A DNA stretch of 64,000 bases from an uncultured Lachnospiraceae bacterium (GCA_910583835.1 CAJTYM010000015.1:12637-76636); one strand, 5' to 3'; positions 1 to 9,184 are shown, numbered from the stretch's first letter. Numbers and translations: made by a program. Notes: a model not told the origin generated them from the letters alone.

Positions 1-53
1 CGGGTGATGCCGTCCGTTTCAGAAATCGAAAGTTTCAGAAAGGAGAACAGCTG

Positions 54-287
54 ATGCGGGAAATGACGATTGAATTAGATACCATTGATAAAGTAAAGAG
101 ATTTGTCAGCCTTATTTCTGCATTTGACGGCGATTTCGATATTCTTGCGGGAAGGTATGTCATCGATGCAAAATCAATCCTGGGAATTTTCAGCGTGGAT
201 TTATCAAAACCGTTGACGTTGAGGGTTGGACATGAGGATGACTGGGAAAATGTGAGGGGTGCGCTGCAGGAGTTTATGTGCCATTGA
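54..287 (+). CDS. HPr-family protein lacking the usual phospho-His site
   Basis: A 77-residue protein of the PTS phosphocarrier HPr fold. The C-terminal half carries the HPr Ser46-region pattern (KSILGIFSVDLSKPLTL), followed by a typical helix ending EDDWENVRGALQEF. The N-terminal half has no GxHARP segment, so the phosphorylatable His15 of true HPr is missing and it cannot act as a normal PTS carrier. Start chosen at 54 because AGGAGA lies seven bases upstream (41-46). Similar short HPr-like proteins occur in Lachnospiraceae (family knowledge); a regulatory or protein-interaction role is only an inference. Upstream sequence is cut by the window edge, so its operon is unknown. Confidence 0.75.
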   Translation: MREMTIELDTIDKVKRFVSLISAFDGDFDILAGRYVIDAKSILGIFSVDLSKPLTLRVGHEDDWENVRGALQEFMCH

Positions 288-323
288 CACAGCCATTAAA
301 ATAACAGAATATTAGGTAAAAAG

Positions 324-363
324 GGCAGCCTCCTTGTCCCCCATACGGAAGTGTCTGTAGGTG
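324..363 (-). pseudogene. Short relic similar to the small membrane-protein gene at 6222-6482
   Basis: About 40 bases here match 6300-6340 with 19 identical bases at the left end (324-342 versus 6300-6318) and only a few changes after that. The matched piece is internal to the small membrane-protein gene on the minus strand, near its juxtamembrane region. No reading frame of useful length surrounds it. It looks like the remnant of a second copy, now flanking the large secreted gene on the opposite side. Confidence 0.45.
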
Positions 364-554
364 GTGCTATAAGAAAAAAGTGCCAAAAAAGAGAAAATAA
401 TCCATATGGTTTTGTGGTTTATGTTGCTAAAATGGAAAATGAAAATGCATGCTTAATCAGAATTGGCGGAATAAGTTTTGTTTTTCATATGAAAATTGTG
501 AAAAGAGCATAGCAGCATGAGGAAAAAAAGGGACAGCAAAGGAGTGCAGAGAAA

Positions 555-3500
555 GTGAAAAAGAAAAAATGGATGACAAAAACAGTGGCGTTTGTTCTGG
601 CTGCGGCGCTTATTCCATGGCAGCCGCAGATAGTTATGGCGGAAGCTGGAACGACGGCAGCCAATGAGGGGACAGTGCAGGAGACTACATTGCCGGCTGC
701 TGCGGATTACAGCCAATCGGAAGATATCAAGGCGTCTGTCATAGGGGCATCGGGAAAACAGGACATGAAACCGAACCAGTATCTGATAGCAATGACCGGA
801 GGGTTAAGTGCGGAAGGAACGGATCAGGCGGCGGCTTTTGTAAAAGACGATACGGCAACTGGGCAGGCCCATCCGCTTGGCGGCGCACGGATGGGCTACC
901 TCCAATTTGACGTAGATCCACAGATGGAAGCAAAAGATGTGGTTAGGGCGACAGTCACGGTCAATGTCGCAAGTGTAAACGGTAATATTGGCGCTGATAA
1001 AACAAAGGCAGCGCTGTTTATGGTGGATGCCTTGCCTGCTGCTGTAGATACAGCGAATGCAGCGACCTACCCCGCTAAGAATGGGGACTATTCATACACT
1101 GCAGCCGCCTGGTCTGACCGTATGGTAGGTCAAGGGGACAGCGGGGAGATAAGCTTTGACGTGACAAAGATGGTGAGGTCAGCCTTTGCATCAAAGTCAG
1201 GTCATGCTTCCTTCCGTCTGCAGACCGTGAATGCTGGTTTCTATATCTGGGCAACGGCAGATAAGATGCCATCGCTTAAAATAGAGAAATCTGTGACAGC
1301 AGGTGGTTCCGGCAGCCAGACGGAGGCGGGGAATCTGCGTATCTCAACGTCTTCTAAGGCTTCTGCAGAGGGAAACATCACACAGGCAGCTTTTGCAGCG
1401 GATGAAACGGCGACCGGAAGCATAGATGCCACGGGAGTTCCGGCGGACGAGGACCGGGTGGGGTATCTTAAGTTCATCTGGGATGCCGGACTGACGGCAG
1501 AGGAAGTCAGCGAGGCGGCGGTGAGCATCCATGTGGCGAGAGCGGAGGATGGCATTGGAAACTATCAGACGAAAGCAGCATTGTTTGAAGTCGTGACGCC
1601 GGATGACGCAGACCCTGGCCGGGAGGAAACTTATCCGGCAAAAGATGGGAACTACGGCAAAGAGGCAGCTGTCTATTCCAATGAGTGGATTGGCGGCAAT
1701 AATCTTGGAGTAAAGACTTTTGATGTGACTCAGATTGTGAAAGCTGCTATTGCCAGCGGCAGGAATTCAGCGGCTTTCCGCCTGCAGACCGTAATATCCG
1801 GCTTTTCTGTCTCCGTTTCTGCGGGCAGCGCGCCTTCGCTGAATATTACGAATGCGGCTGAGAAAGCGCAGACGAAGACCTCTTACGATCTGTTTGAATG
1901 CATGTACCAGATTACAGACAGTAAGTCAGGCAAGATGCTTATGCTTGACGGCGGGCTGAAAGTGGATTCAGAGGCTGCGCGCGATGATGATACTTTGTTT
2001 AACATTGTCCGCTATGGAGATTTGGCTGTGGAAGATTCCCTGGACAACGTGCCGGCCGCTTTGCAGACGGCTTCTATGGGCAGCTATTTTGCACTGGCAA
2101 AGGGGGACGGCGTTGGCACGGCAGTGAAGACCAATACCAAGATAGCGGAAGACCGCTCCCAGCAGTTTATCTTGCAGAAATCTCCCAATTGGAGCGAAGA
2201 TTATCTGGCGTATAAGATTTACCACCCCCTGTCCAGAACCTATATCGGTTACGATACGGCAGAACCGCATACCCTGCAGGTATATGGAAGTACGGCGCCA
2301 GATTATGATTTTGTATTTACCAGGAAGGAATATTCGGATTTGGGAAAAATACGCACGATTCCCGGCTACCAGAAATTGTCAGAGAATGAGAAGAAGAGAG
2401 TCATCGACCTGCTCGGCGGCATCGGCGCGTATAGCTTGTTCAAGTGGGGAGGGACCGGAAATACAACAGCATCTTTTGGCTATCGTGGAATGGCGGAACT
2501 GGAGAAACTGTATGGTAACCTGACGGCGACAACGGCAGATGAGCAGGCGGCAAAAATCCGTTCTATCATGAAAGACAACATTTTTTCCGGGCAGACGAAT
2601 TGGTATGGTTTGCCGAAACTGCCGGGTGCAGATGATGTGAAGCTGGAAATCAGGAGCGAAACATATGGAAAATATGATTTTTGGCGCGGAACCATGCTGA
2701 ATGGAACAAGATATGAACTGGTAATCACAGATGCCTATGCCACGCAGACTGTAAATCTCCATATTGAGGACCAGAACACGGCGATTGCCAATGGGAAAAA
2801 TGCCATGGAAGCTATCAAACAGATTCCATATCCGCTGCGAAAAGACATCAGGAATATGTTTATCCGCAATGATGGGGCAAATAGCTATAACTGTGGCGGC
2901 GGCAGTTTTTATATGAGGACTAACTGGGTTTCTTCCGTAGATAATGTGGCAATGTACATGACCCATGAGTTCGGCCATAATATGGATCAGGTATATAATA
3001 TAAATGGCAGCGGCAAATGGGGGACGGCGAGAAATGATGATGTGGTAGGCATCTCGGAATATGGAAGCAGCAACAATTCTGAAGATTTGGCTGATTTTGG
3101 CAGGCTCTATTTCCAGAGTTATGGGAATGTGAACCGGATGTACGCCCTGCGCCAGATGTGCCCCAACCGTTACCGGGAATACGTTGCCATGCTGCTAAAG
3201 ACAGGCTACTCAGACATTCTGATGGATAAGACAGAACAGATGGAGCAGGGAGCGAACAGGGGCGAACTGAGGCAGATGATTGCCAAAGCTGAGAAGAAGG
3301 CGGCAAAAGAGGGTATCTATGCGGAGGAAACCATGCAGGCATTGCGGGAGGCATTGGATACGGCAAAACTGTGGCTGGATTCGCCGGACGCCACCCAAAC
3401 TGAGATTGATGAAGCGTGCACGGCGCTGGAACGTGCAGTAAATGGTTTGGAATTTGCAGAATTTGGACGCATTGCATACTTCTCTTTTGACGATACGGAA

Positions 3501-6134
3501 AATGGGTTTACCGGAGGCAGCGCCATGGCTGTGAACAAGGGAACGCCCATATTGGATGCGGATGCAAACAAGGGCAAGGCCTTAAAGCTGGACGGTTCGG
3601 GAAGTAATTACCTTGCCGTTACCGGGAAAGACGGTGCGCCGCTGCTGACGGAATATGAGGAAATTACCATTTCTTTCTGGAGCAAGGTAAACAATGCCAA
3701 GACAAACTGGGCGTTCTATGGGGCGGCGGATGATAAGGCTCCGGTGTACAACAGGGAAGTATATCTGGGAGTTCTTGACAAGGGAACTTCCATAGCGGCA
3801 GAGCGGTATAAGAATACAGGAAAGCGTCCCAGCGTCCCATCGGCACAAGCGGTCCAGAATGCATGGAGGCTTGTGACCGTTGCTGTTGGAAAAGAGCAGA
3901 CCAGCATTTATGTCAATGGCGTTAAGAGCGCTGAAGAAAAGAGCAGTATCCTCCTGAAAGACATCTTTGGTGAAGACAGCATACTCTACATTGGCAAGGC
4001 GAATTGGGGAACTGGGGAATATTTCAACGGATTGTTGGATGAATTCACCATATACAATTACGCCATGACCGCGGACTGGGCAGAGCAGCTGTATCAGACT
4101 GGAAAAGAGCCTTCCAGTGCGGAGGTTGAGGCGGTAAGGGAAAATCAGGAAAAAGCGGCCCAGGCGGTAAAGGCAATCGAAGAGATTGGTGAGGTCAGCT
4201 ACTGCAAATCCGTGAAGAACAGGATTGACGCGGCAAGGAACGCGTATGAGGCGCTCAGTTCTGCCCAGAAACTCCTGGTGGGCGATGCGCTGAAAACATT
4301 GACTGCTGCCGAAGAAGCATATGCGGCTGCCAAGGAAGCGTTTGATGAACGGGCAGGCAAGAGGATCGCCTACTTTACCTTTGATGACGAACAGAGCGGA
4401 TTTGCTAGCGAATATGCCAAGGCTGTGAATAAAGGGACGCCAGTGCTGGCGGAAGATGCCAAGAAAGGAAAGTCCTTGAGTTTAGACGGTAAAAACAGCA
4501 ATTACCTGAAAGTCACAGATAAAGACGGCAAGCCGTTGCTGACAGCTTATGATGCGGTTACAATCTGCTACTGGGGAAAAGTAGGAAGTATGACGGCAAG
4601 CAACTGGAGTTTCTTTGCCTCAGGGAATAACCGCCAGCAAATCAGGAATCATGAAATATATGCAGGGATTCTTGATAAGGGAGATAATATTGAGGTGCAG
4701 CGTTATAAGAATTCAGGAGCCCGCCCAGCATCCGTGACAGGAGCATCGGCAGCAGACGAGTGGAAGTTTATCAGCATCGTCATAGATGAGGGCAAGACGA
4801 CATTATACATCAATGGGCAAAAGTCCGGGGAAAAGAACAGCGATTACCTGCTCTCAGATATCCTCGGGGACGACAGTATCTGTTATATCGGACGTGCCAA
4901 CTGGTCAACCGGAGAATATTTCCAAGGTCTGATTGACGAGTACAGCATTTACAATTTTGCGCTGACAGGGGCGCAGATTGCAGCCGCCTATCAGGGAGAG
5001 CCGGTAGAGCAGGCAGCAGTGGACAAAGTAAAGGACCTGATAGATGGGATAGGGACCGTTACGCTGACAGCGTTCGTGAAAGAGAAAATTGAGGCGGCCA
5101 GGGCGGCTTATGAGAAACTGCCGGAGAGCCAAAAAGCGCTGGTGGCAAATATAGCGTTGTTGGAGGAAGCGGAGAGAGAATATAAGAGGCTGGAAGAAGA
5201 GGCGAAAGACCCAGAGGAACCGGACCCAGAAAATCCAGACCCGGAGAAGCCGGACCCAGAAAATCCAGACCCCGAGAAGCCGGATCCAGAGAAGCCGGAC
5301 CCAGAAAAACCGGACCCGGAGAAGCCAGACCCAGAAAAACCAGACCCGGAGAATCCAGACCCAGAAAAACCAGACCCGGAGAAGCCAGACCCGGGGAATT
5401 CTGGCTCAGGGAATCAGAATCCAGGGAATCCTGGCTCAGAGAATCAGAATCCAGGGAATCCTGGCTCAGGGAATCCGGGAGGGAACATAGGACTGCCCAG
5501 GGAAGAAGACATATTTAATGAAAACCCAGGGCTGCCTCAGGGAAATTCCGAGGAATCCGCCAAGTCAGCGTTTGGCGTCCTTACCGCCCGCGTGGTAAAA
5601 TCCAGCAGCAATTCCCATAAACTGAAGTGGAAGAAGGTAAAAGGCGCGCAGGGGTATGTGGTCTTAGGAAGCCTGTGCAATCAAAAAGGCAAGAAGTACA
5701 AGTATGAACTGCTGAAAATCATAGAGAAGAACAGCATAACCACTTATACCCATAAGAAACTGAAGAAAGGCACCTATTATAAATATATCGTGCAGGCATA
5801 TAAGATAGTGGATGGGAAGTTACAAATCATTGCAACCTCAAAGTCCATGCATGCTGCCACTGCAGGTGGAAAATATGGGAATGTAAGTTCGTTCAAGCTG
5901 AATAAGAGCAAAGTGACGCTGAAAAAAGGCAAGAAATTTACAATCAAGGCAAAAGAAATCAAGAAGAATAAGAAATTAAGCCGTCACCGCAAGACAGCTT
6001 ATGAGTCAAGTAATCCCCAAGTGGCGACGGTGAGCAAAAAGGGCATTGTAAAGGCGAAGAAAAAAGGAAGCTGCTATATCTATGTATATGCCCAGAATGG
6101 TATCTATAAGAGGCTGAAAGTCAAAGTGAAATAA
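555..6134 (+). CDS. Giant secreted gluzincin metallopeptidase with LamG-like and Ig-like domains
   Basis: 1859 residues, GTG start with AAAGGAG ten bases upstream. A signal peptide (residues 1-29) is followed by two beta-sandwich repeats of the DNRLRE/CBM96 type (about 60-245 and 260-430), a ricin-like segment (about 440-590), and a zinc-peptidase domain with HEFGH at 804-808. SEDLAD at 842-847 is the likely third-ligand motif. This pattern fits gluzincins such as the M60 (HExGH) or lethal-factor-like groups; I cannot choose between them. Then come a FIVAR-like helical segment, two LamG/concanavalin-like domains (about 972-1180 and 1268-1480), a second FIVAR, a Pro-Glu-Lys-Asp linker (about 1552-1614), a Gly-Asn-Pro linker, an Fn3-like domain and a Big2 domain. 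There is no LPxTG anchor; the Lys-rich C-terminus may bind the wall. Likely role: cleavage of host or dietary glycoproteins (inference). Confidence 0.8.
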   Translation: MKKKKWMTKTVAFVLAAALIPWQPQIVMAEAGTTAANEGTVQETTLPAAADYSQSEDIKASVIGASGKQDMKPNQYLIAMTGGLSAEGTDQAAAFVKDDTATGQAHPLGGARMGYLQFDVDPQMEAKDVVRATVTVNVASVNGNIGADKTKAALFMVDALPAAVDTANAATYPAKNGDYSYTAAAWSDRMVGQGDSGEISFDVTKMVRSAFASKSGHASFRLQTVNAGFYIWATADKMPSLKIEKSVTAGGSGSQTEAGNLRISTSSKASAEGNITQAAFAADETATGSIDATGVPADEDRVGYLKFIWDAGLTAEEVSEAAVSIHVARAEDGIGNYQTKAALFEVVTPDDADPGREETYPAKDGNYGKEAAVYSNEWIGGNNLGVKTFDVTQIVKAAIASGRNSAAFRLQTVISGFSVSVSAGSAPSLNITNAAEKAQTKTSYDLFECMYQITDSKSGKMLMLDGGLKVDSEAARDDDTLFNIVRYGDLAVEDSLDNVPAALQTASMGSYFALAKGDGVGTAVKTNTKIAEDRSQQFILQKSPNWSEDYLAYKIYHPLSRTYIGYDTAEPHTLQVYGSTAPDYDFVFTRKEYSDLGKIRTIPGYQKLSENEKKRVIDLLGGIGAYSLFKWGGTGNTTASFGYRGMAELEKLYGNLTATTADEQAAKIRSIMKDNIFSGQTNWYGLPKLPGADDVKLEIRSETYGKYDFWRGTMLNGTRYELVITDAYATQTVNLHIEDQNTAIANGKNAMEAIKQIPYPLRKDIRNMFIRNDGANSYNCGGGSFYMRTNWVSSVDNVAMYMTHEFGHNMDQVYNINGSGKWGTARNDDVVGISEYGSSNNSEDLADFGRLYFQSYGNVNRMYALRQMCPNRYREYVAMLLKTGYSDILMDKTEQMEQGANRGELRQMIAKAEKKAAKEGIYAEETMQALREALDTAKLWLDSPDATQTEIDEACTALERAVNGLEFAEFGRIAYFSFDDTENGFTGGSAMAVNKGTPILDADANKGKALKLDGSGSNYLAVTGKDGAPLLTEYEEITISFWSKVNNAKTNWAFYGAADDKAPVYNREVYLGVLDKGTSIAAERYKNTGKRPSVPSAQAVQNAWRLVTVAVGKEQTSIYVNGVKSAEEKSSILLKDIFGEDSILYIGKANWGTGEYFNGLLDEFTIYNYAMTADWAEQLYQTGKEPSSAEVEAVRENQEKAAQAVKAIEEIGEVSYCKSVKNRIDAARNAYEALSSAQKLLVGDALKTLTAAEEAYAAAKEAFDERAGKRIAYFTFDDEQSGFASEYAKAVNKGTPVLAEDAKKGKSLSLDGKNSNYLKVTDKDGKPLLTAYDAVTICYWGKVGSMTASNWSFFASGNNRQQIRNHEIYAGILDKGDNIEVQRYKNSGARPASVTGASAADEWKFISIVIDEGKTTLYINGQKSGEKNSDYLLSDILGDDSICYIGRANWSTGEYFQGLIDEYSIYNFALTGAQIAAAYQGEPVEQAAVDKVKDLIDGIGTVTLTAFVKEKIEAARAAYEKLPESQKALVANIALLEEAEREYKRLEEEAKDPEEPDPENPDPEKPDPENPDPEKPDPEKPDPEKPDPEKPDPEKPDPENPDPEKPDPEKPDPGNSGSGNQNPGNPGSENQNPGNPGSGNPGGNIGLPREEDIFNENPGLPQGNSEESAKSAFGVLTARVVKSSSNSHKLKWKKVKGAQGYVVLGSLCNQKGKKYKYELLKIIEKNSITTYTHKKLKKGTYYKYIVQAYKIVDGKLQIIATSKSMHAATAGGKYGNVSSFKLNKSKVTLKKGKKFTIKAKEIKKNKKLSRHRKTAYESSNPQVATVSKKGIVKAKKKGSCYIYVYAQNGIYKRLKVKVK

Positions 6135-6141
6135 GGCATAG

Positions 6142-6173
6142 AAAACCCGGCGTGAGGTGTCGCGCCGGGTTTT
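6142..6173 (+). terminator. Intrinsic terminator after the metallopeptidase gene
   Basis: A perfect 11-bp stem (6142-6152 with 6163-6173) has a GC-rich core of ACCCGGCG and ends in TTTT. It begins eight bases after the stop codon. Because the stem carries A4 on the left and T4 on the right it could also work for the convergent minus-strand gene. Confidence 0.85.
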
Positions 6174-6221
6174 GTAAATTATGCAGTTTGGGCAGAGACT
6201 GGTCGAATCGCCGCAAGCGGC

Positions 6222-6482
6222 CTATTCTGCGCTGTCTGCCGTCTGCAGTGTATTCAGGTAATCGTTCAGGGCATCTACATTTACCTCTGTGCGGGAAGCG
6301 GCAGCCTCCTTGTCCCCCGTACGGAAGTATCCGTAAGCGGAATAGCCAATCCAGCCTACGATTGCCAGACATATCACGGAACCGCAGATTGTGTAAACAG
6401 TATGCATGAATTTCTGTTTCTTTAATGTCTTCTTGCGGTTTGCCTTTTCTTCTTTATAGCGGTCTACTTTTGCTTGGCTCAT
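6222..6482 (-). CDS. Small single-pass membrane protein, unknown function
   Basis: 86 residues when started at 6482, where AAGGAGAA precedes the ATG; an in-frame start 11 codons upstream has no such site. The N-terminus is strongly basic (MSQAKVDRYKEEKANRKK), followed by one hydrophobic helix (TVYTICGSVICLAIVGWIGY) and a short acidic tail. This gives an N-in, C-out topology. I do not recognise a named domain. A relic of a second copy lies at 324-363. Confidence 0.7.
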   Translation of the reverse strand: MSQAKVDRYKEEKANRKKTLKKQKFMHTVYTICGSVICLAIVGWIGYSAYGYFRTGDKEAAASRTEVNVDALNDYLNTLQTADSAE

Positions 6483-6589
6483 GGTAATTCTCCTTAATTC
6501 ATAGTTTAGTATCATAATTTAAGTACAAGTATACACCATTTTTGTGAAAAAGTCTTGAACTTTTTACAGAAATATTGAAAAATTTTGGA

Positions 6590-6618
6590 TTGTGGTGAAT
6601 GAGGTTCTGTTATATAAT
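6590..6618 (+). promoter_or_regulatory. Promoter for thyA-folA
   Basis: TTGTGG (6590-6595) and TATAAT (6613-6618) are separated by 17 bases, 38 bases before the thyA start. This fits a housekeeping sigma factor promoter. Confidence 0.6.
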
Positions 6619-6655
6619 ATAGAGATATTATGTCGTTTCGATAAAAGGAGAACGT

Positions 6656-7504
6656 ATGAGCTTAGCAGATAATATTTTTATAGATATGTGCCGTGACATC
6701 CTCGATAACGGCGTCAGCACCGAAGGGGAGAAGGTGCGCCCTCACTGGGAGGATGGCAGCAGCGCCTACACGATTAAGAAATTTGGCGTGGTCAGCCGTT
6801 ACGACCTTGCCGTGGAATTTCCGGCAATCACTTTGCGCAAGACTGCAATCAAGAGCTGCACAGATGAAATACTGTGGATATGGCAGAAGAAATCTAACAA
6901 TATCCATGACCTGCACAGCCATATCTGGGACGAGTGGGCGGATGAGACAGGCTCCATCGGCAAAGCATATGGCTATCAGATGGGCGTGAAGCATAAATAC
7001 CGCGAGGGCATGATGGACCAGGTGGACAGGGTGATTTATGATTTGAAGAACAACCCATTCAGCCGCCGGATTATGACGAATCTGTATGTCCATCAGGATT
7101 TAAGCGAGATGAATCTTTATCCCTGTGCGTACAGCATGACATTCAATGTCACGCAGAAGCAGGGGCAGGACAAGCTGACGTTAAATGCCGTGTTAAATCA
7201 GCGTTCCCAGGACGTGCTGACGGCGAACAACTGGAATGTGTGCCAGTATGCGGTGCTGATGCATATGCTGGCGCAGGTCTGTGGCATGCATGTGGGTGAG
7301 CTTGTGCATGTGATTGCTGACGCCCACATTTACGACAGGCACGTTCCGTTGGTGGAGGAGCTGATTGCGAGGGAGACATATCCTGCGCCTGAATTTTGGC
7401 TGAATCCTGAGGTGAAGGATTTCTATGCATTTACCAGGGAGGACGTAAGGCTTGACAATTATGTGACAGGACCGCAGATAAGGGACATTCCTGTTGCAAT
7501 CTAA
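6656..7504 (+). CDS. thyA: Thymidylate synthase (divergent ThyA)
   Basis: 282 residues. Makes dTMP from dUMP using methylenetetrahydrofolate. The catalytic Cys is C157 in NLYPCAYSMTF, the folate and phosphate-binding QRSQD motif is at 182-186, and the uracil-recognising Asn is N194 in NNWNVCQYA. The IADAHIYDRHV segment is the counterpart of the conserved GDxHIYxNH. The usual Cys-His pair is Cys-Ala here (A158), and the LGxPFN motif is LTANNWN, so this is a divergent member. Keeping Asn rather than Asp at the uracil site argues against dCMP hydroxymethylase. The start follows AAAGGAGAACGT. The next gene, folA, recycles the dihydrofolate this enzyme produces. Confidence 0.9.
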   Translation: MSLADNIFIDMCRDILDNGVSTEGEKVRPHWEDGSSAYTIKKFGVVSRYDLAVEFPAITLRKTAIKSCTDEILWIWQKKSNNIHDLHSHIWDEWADETGSIGKAYGYQMGVKHKYREGMMDQVDRVIYDLKNNPFSRRIMTNLYVHQDLSEMNLYPCAYSMTFNVTQKQGQDKLTLNAVLNQRSQDVLTANNWNVCQYAVLMHMLAQVCGMHVGELVHVIADAHIYDRHVPLVEELIARETYPAPEFWLNPEVKDFYAFTREDVRLDNYVTGPQIRDIPVAI

Positions 7505-7519
7505 CCAAAGGAGGCATTT

Positions 7520-8011
7520 ATGAATTTAATTGCAGCAGTAGATAAAAATTGGGCAATCGGCATGAATAACCAATTGCTCGTGCGTATTCCCGATGACATG
7601 AAACGTTTCCGCCGCATGACCGTGGGAAAGGCAGTCGTGCTGGGGAGGAAGACCTTGGAGACGTTTCCGGGTGGACGCCCTTTGAAAGACCGCACGAATA
7701 TTGTGCTGAGCAAGAACAGGAGCTATCAGGTCGAGGGCGCCGTCTGCGTACACAGCCTAAAGGAGCTTGACGAAGAACTGGCAAAATACCAGAGTAAAGA
7801 TATTTTTGTGATTGGCGGGGAGAGTATTTACAGGCAGTTGCTGAATCAATGCGATACGGCGTATATTACCAAGCTGGACTATGAATATCAGGCAGATGCC
7901 TGGTTTCCGAACCTGGATAGGGAGGAAGCATGGCAGGTCTGCGAGGAGAGCGAAGAACAGACGTATTTTGATTTAGAGTATTATTTTGTGAAATATAGCA
8001 AAAACTGCTGA
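7520..8011 (+). CDS. folA: Dihydrofolate reductase
   Basis: 163 residues, the usual size. It reduces dihydrofolate to tetrahydrofolate with NADPH. Visible motifs: N-terminal LIAAVDKNWAIG, the PDDMKRFRRMT helix carrying the active-site acidic residue, the NADPH-binding VVLGRKTLETFPGGRPL, and FVIGGESIYRQL. It starts 15 bases after thyA with AAAGGAGG in front, giving the classic thyA-folA pair. A chromosomal housekeeping enzyme by context; nothing marks it as a mobile trimethoprim-resistance gene. Confidence 0.95.
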   Translation: MNLIAAVDKNWAIGMNNQLLVRIPDDMKRFRRMTVGKAVVLGRKTLETFPGGRPLKDRTNIVLSKNRSYQVEGAVCVHSLKELDEELAKYQSKDIFVIGGESIYRQLLNQCDTAYITKLDYEYQADAWFPNLDREEAWQVCEESEEQTYFDLEYYFVKYSKNC

Positions 8012-8024
8012 AAAGGTGGCGGCT

Positions 8025-8975
8025 ATGGATAATTTTATTTTCAGTATCAATGTGACGCTGCCCATTTTCCTGGTGATGGTGCTGGGATGGGGCCTGAAGC
8101 AGACAGGCATGCTGAATGACAATTTTGTCACGGTGGCGAACAAATTTAATTTTGATGTGACGCTGCCGTTTCTGCTGTTTCAGGACATTTCCTCGGTGGA
8201 TATCAAGGCAGTGTTTGATTTAAAATATGTGCTGTTCTGCGCAGTCTCAAGTTCCGTATGTTTTTGGCTTATCTGGGGCGGCGCCAAGCTGTTTATGAAA
8301 GATAAGCAGATGATTGGGGCGTTTGTGCAGGCATCGTTTCGCAGCAGCGCGGCAGTGCTGGGGCTTGCCTTTATCCAGAACCTCTATGGGCAGTCGGCAA
8401 TGGGACCGTTGATGATTATCGGGGCAGTCCCCCTGTACAATATCTATTCCGTGATTGTGCTGACTTTTGAAGGGGAGCAGGAAAAGAAACTGGATAAGGC
8501 AGGAAAAGTCCGTGAAGCATGTGCCAACATCCTTAAGAACCATATTATTATCGCCATTGTCTTAGGGCTTGCCGTCTCGCTGTGCGGTGTGCAGCTTCCG
8601 GTACTGGTGAGTAAGACCGTGGGCAATATTGCCCAGATGGCAACGCCGTTGGCGCTGGTGACCTTGGGCGCGGGCTTTGAGGGCAGGAAAGCGCTGGCGA
8701 AAATCAAGCCCACGCTGGCAGCTTCTTTCATTAAGCTGATTCTGCAAGCGGCAGTCTTTCTCCCAGTGGCAGTGTCTATGGGGTATACCGGGGAAAAGCT
8801 GATTGCGATATTGATTATGCTTGCTGCTCCCGCCACGCCGAGCTGTTATATCATGGCAAGGAGCATGAATAATGATGGGACGCTGACGGCAAGCATTGTC
8901 GTCATGACCACGCTTCTGTCTACGTTTACCCTGTTGGCGTGGATTTTTCTGCTGAAAACACTGGGTTTGATATGA
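8025..8975 (+). CDS. AEC-family membrane transporter (auxin efflux carrier type)
   Basis: 316 residues, about ten transmembrane helices. The N-terminus (INVTLPIFLVMVLGWGLKQ, then FNFDVTLPFLLFQDI) and the repeat half (APATPSCYIMARSMNNDG) are typical of AEC permeases, which move organic acids or amino acids. ATG at 8025 is chosen over the GTG at 8016 because AAAGGTGG sits five bases before it. It follows folA by 13 bases and may be co-transcribed. The substrate cannot be told from sequence; members of the family carry malate, malonate and others. Confidence 0.85.
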   Translation: MDNFIFSINVTLPIFLVMVLGWGLKQTGMLNDNFVTVANKFNFDVTLPFLLFQDISSVDIKAVFDLKYVLFCAVSSSVCFWLIWGGAKLFMKDKQMIGAFVQASFRSSAAVLGLAFIQNLYGQSAMGPLMIIGAVPLYNIYSVIVLTFEGEQEKKLDKAGKVREACANILKNHIIIAIVLGLAVSLCGVQLPVLVSKTVGNIAQMATPLALVTLGAGFEGRKALAKIKPTLAASFIKLILQAAVFLPVAVSMGYTGEKLIAILIMLAAPATPSCYIMARSMNNDGTLTASIVVMTTLLSTFTLLAWIFLLKTLGLI

Positions 8976-8980
8976 TAGGT

Positions 8981-9145
8981 GTTACAGTTCACTCGTCGGC
9001 CAATATGGAGATAATCACATGCTTGCATGATGATTTCTCCATTTGTGCTGACGGAGGGAACGCCAGTTTATGAGCAAAGTTAGCTGCGAAGCAGCGAGAA
9101 AGCGCTGTAAGCGCCTTTGCGAATGGCGTGGGAGTGAACAGTAAC
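8981..9145. repeat. Palindrome-bounded structured element
   Basis: A 165-bp intergenic element closed by 14-bp inverted ends (8981-8994 and 9132-9145, one mismatch). Inside are several hairpins: a long one around ATGGAGA...TTCTCCAT with a CATGCTTGCATG tip, and the smaller GCTGCGAAGCAGC and GCGCTGTAAGCGC. There is no ORF and no target duplication that I can define. It resembles a small MITE-like or REP-like repeat. It does not look like a T-box leader for the following ilvB: I see neither the T-box consensus nor a terminator. Confidence 0.5.
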
Positions 9146-9184
9146 TTATAGGTTGGAAAAACAGGTAAAAAAGAAAATAGGACT

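Noticed and set aside
5209..5484. CRISPR-like short repeats
   Set aside because: The repeats are in frame and encode the Pro-Glu-Lys-Asp and Gly-Asn-Pro linker of the secreted peptidase; no spacers.
6656..7504. dCMP hydroxymethylase, a phage-type base-modification enzyme
   Set aside because: The residue that reads the base is Asn (N194), as in thymidylate synthase, and folA is next to it.
7520..8011. Mobile trimethoprim-resistance dfr gene
   Set aside because: Paired with thyA in a normal housekeeping arrangement, with no integron or IS sequence nearby.
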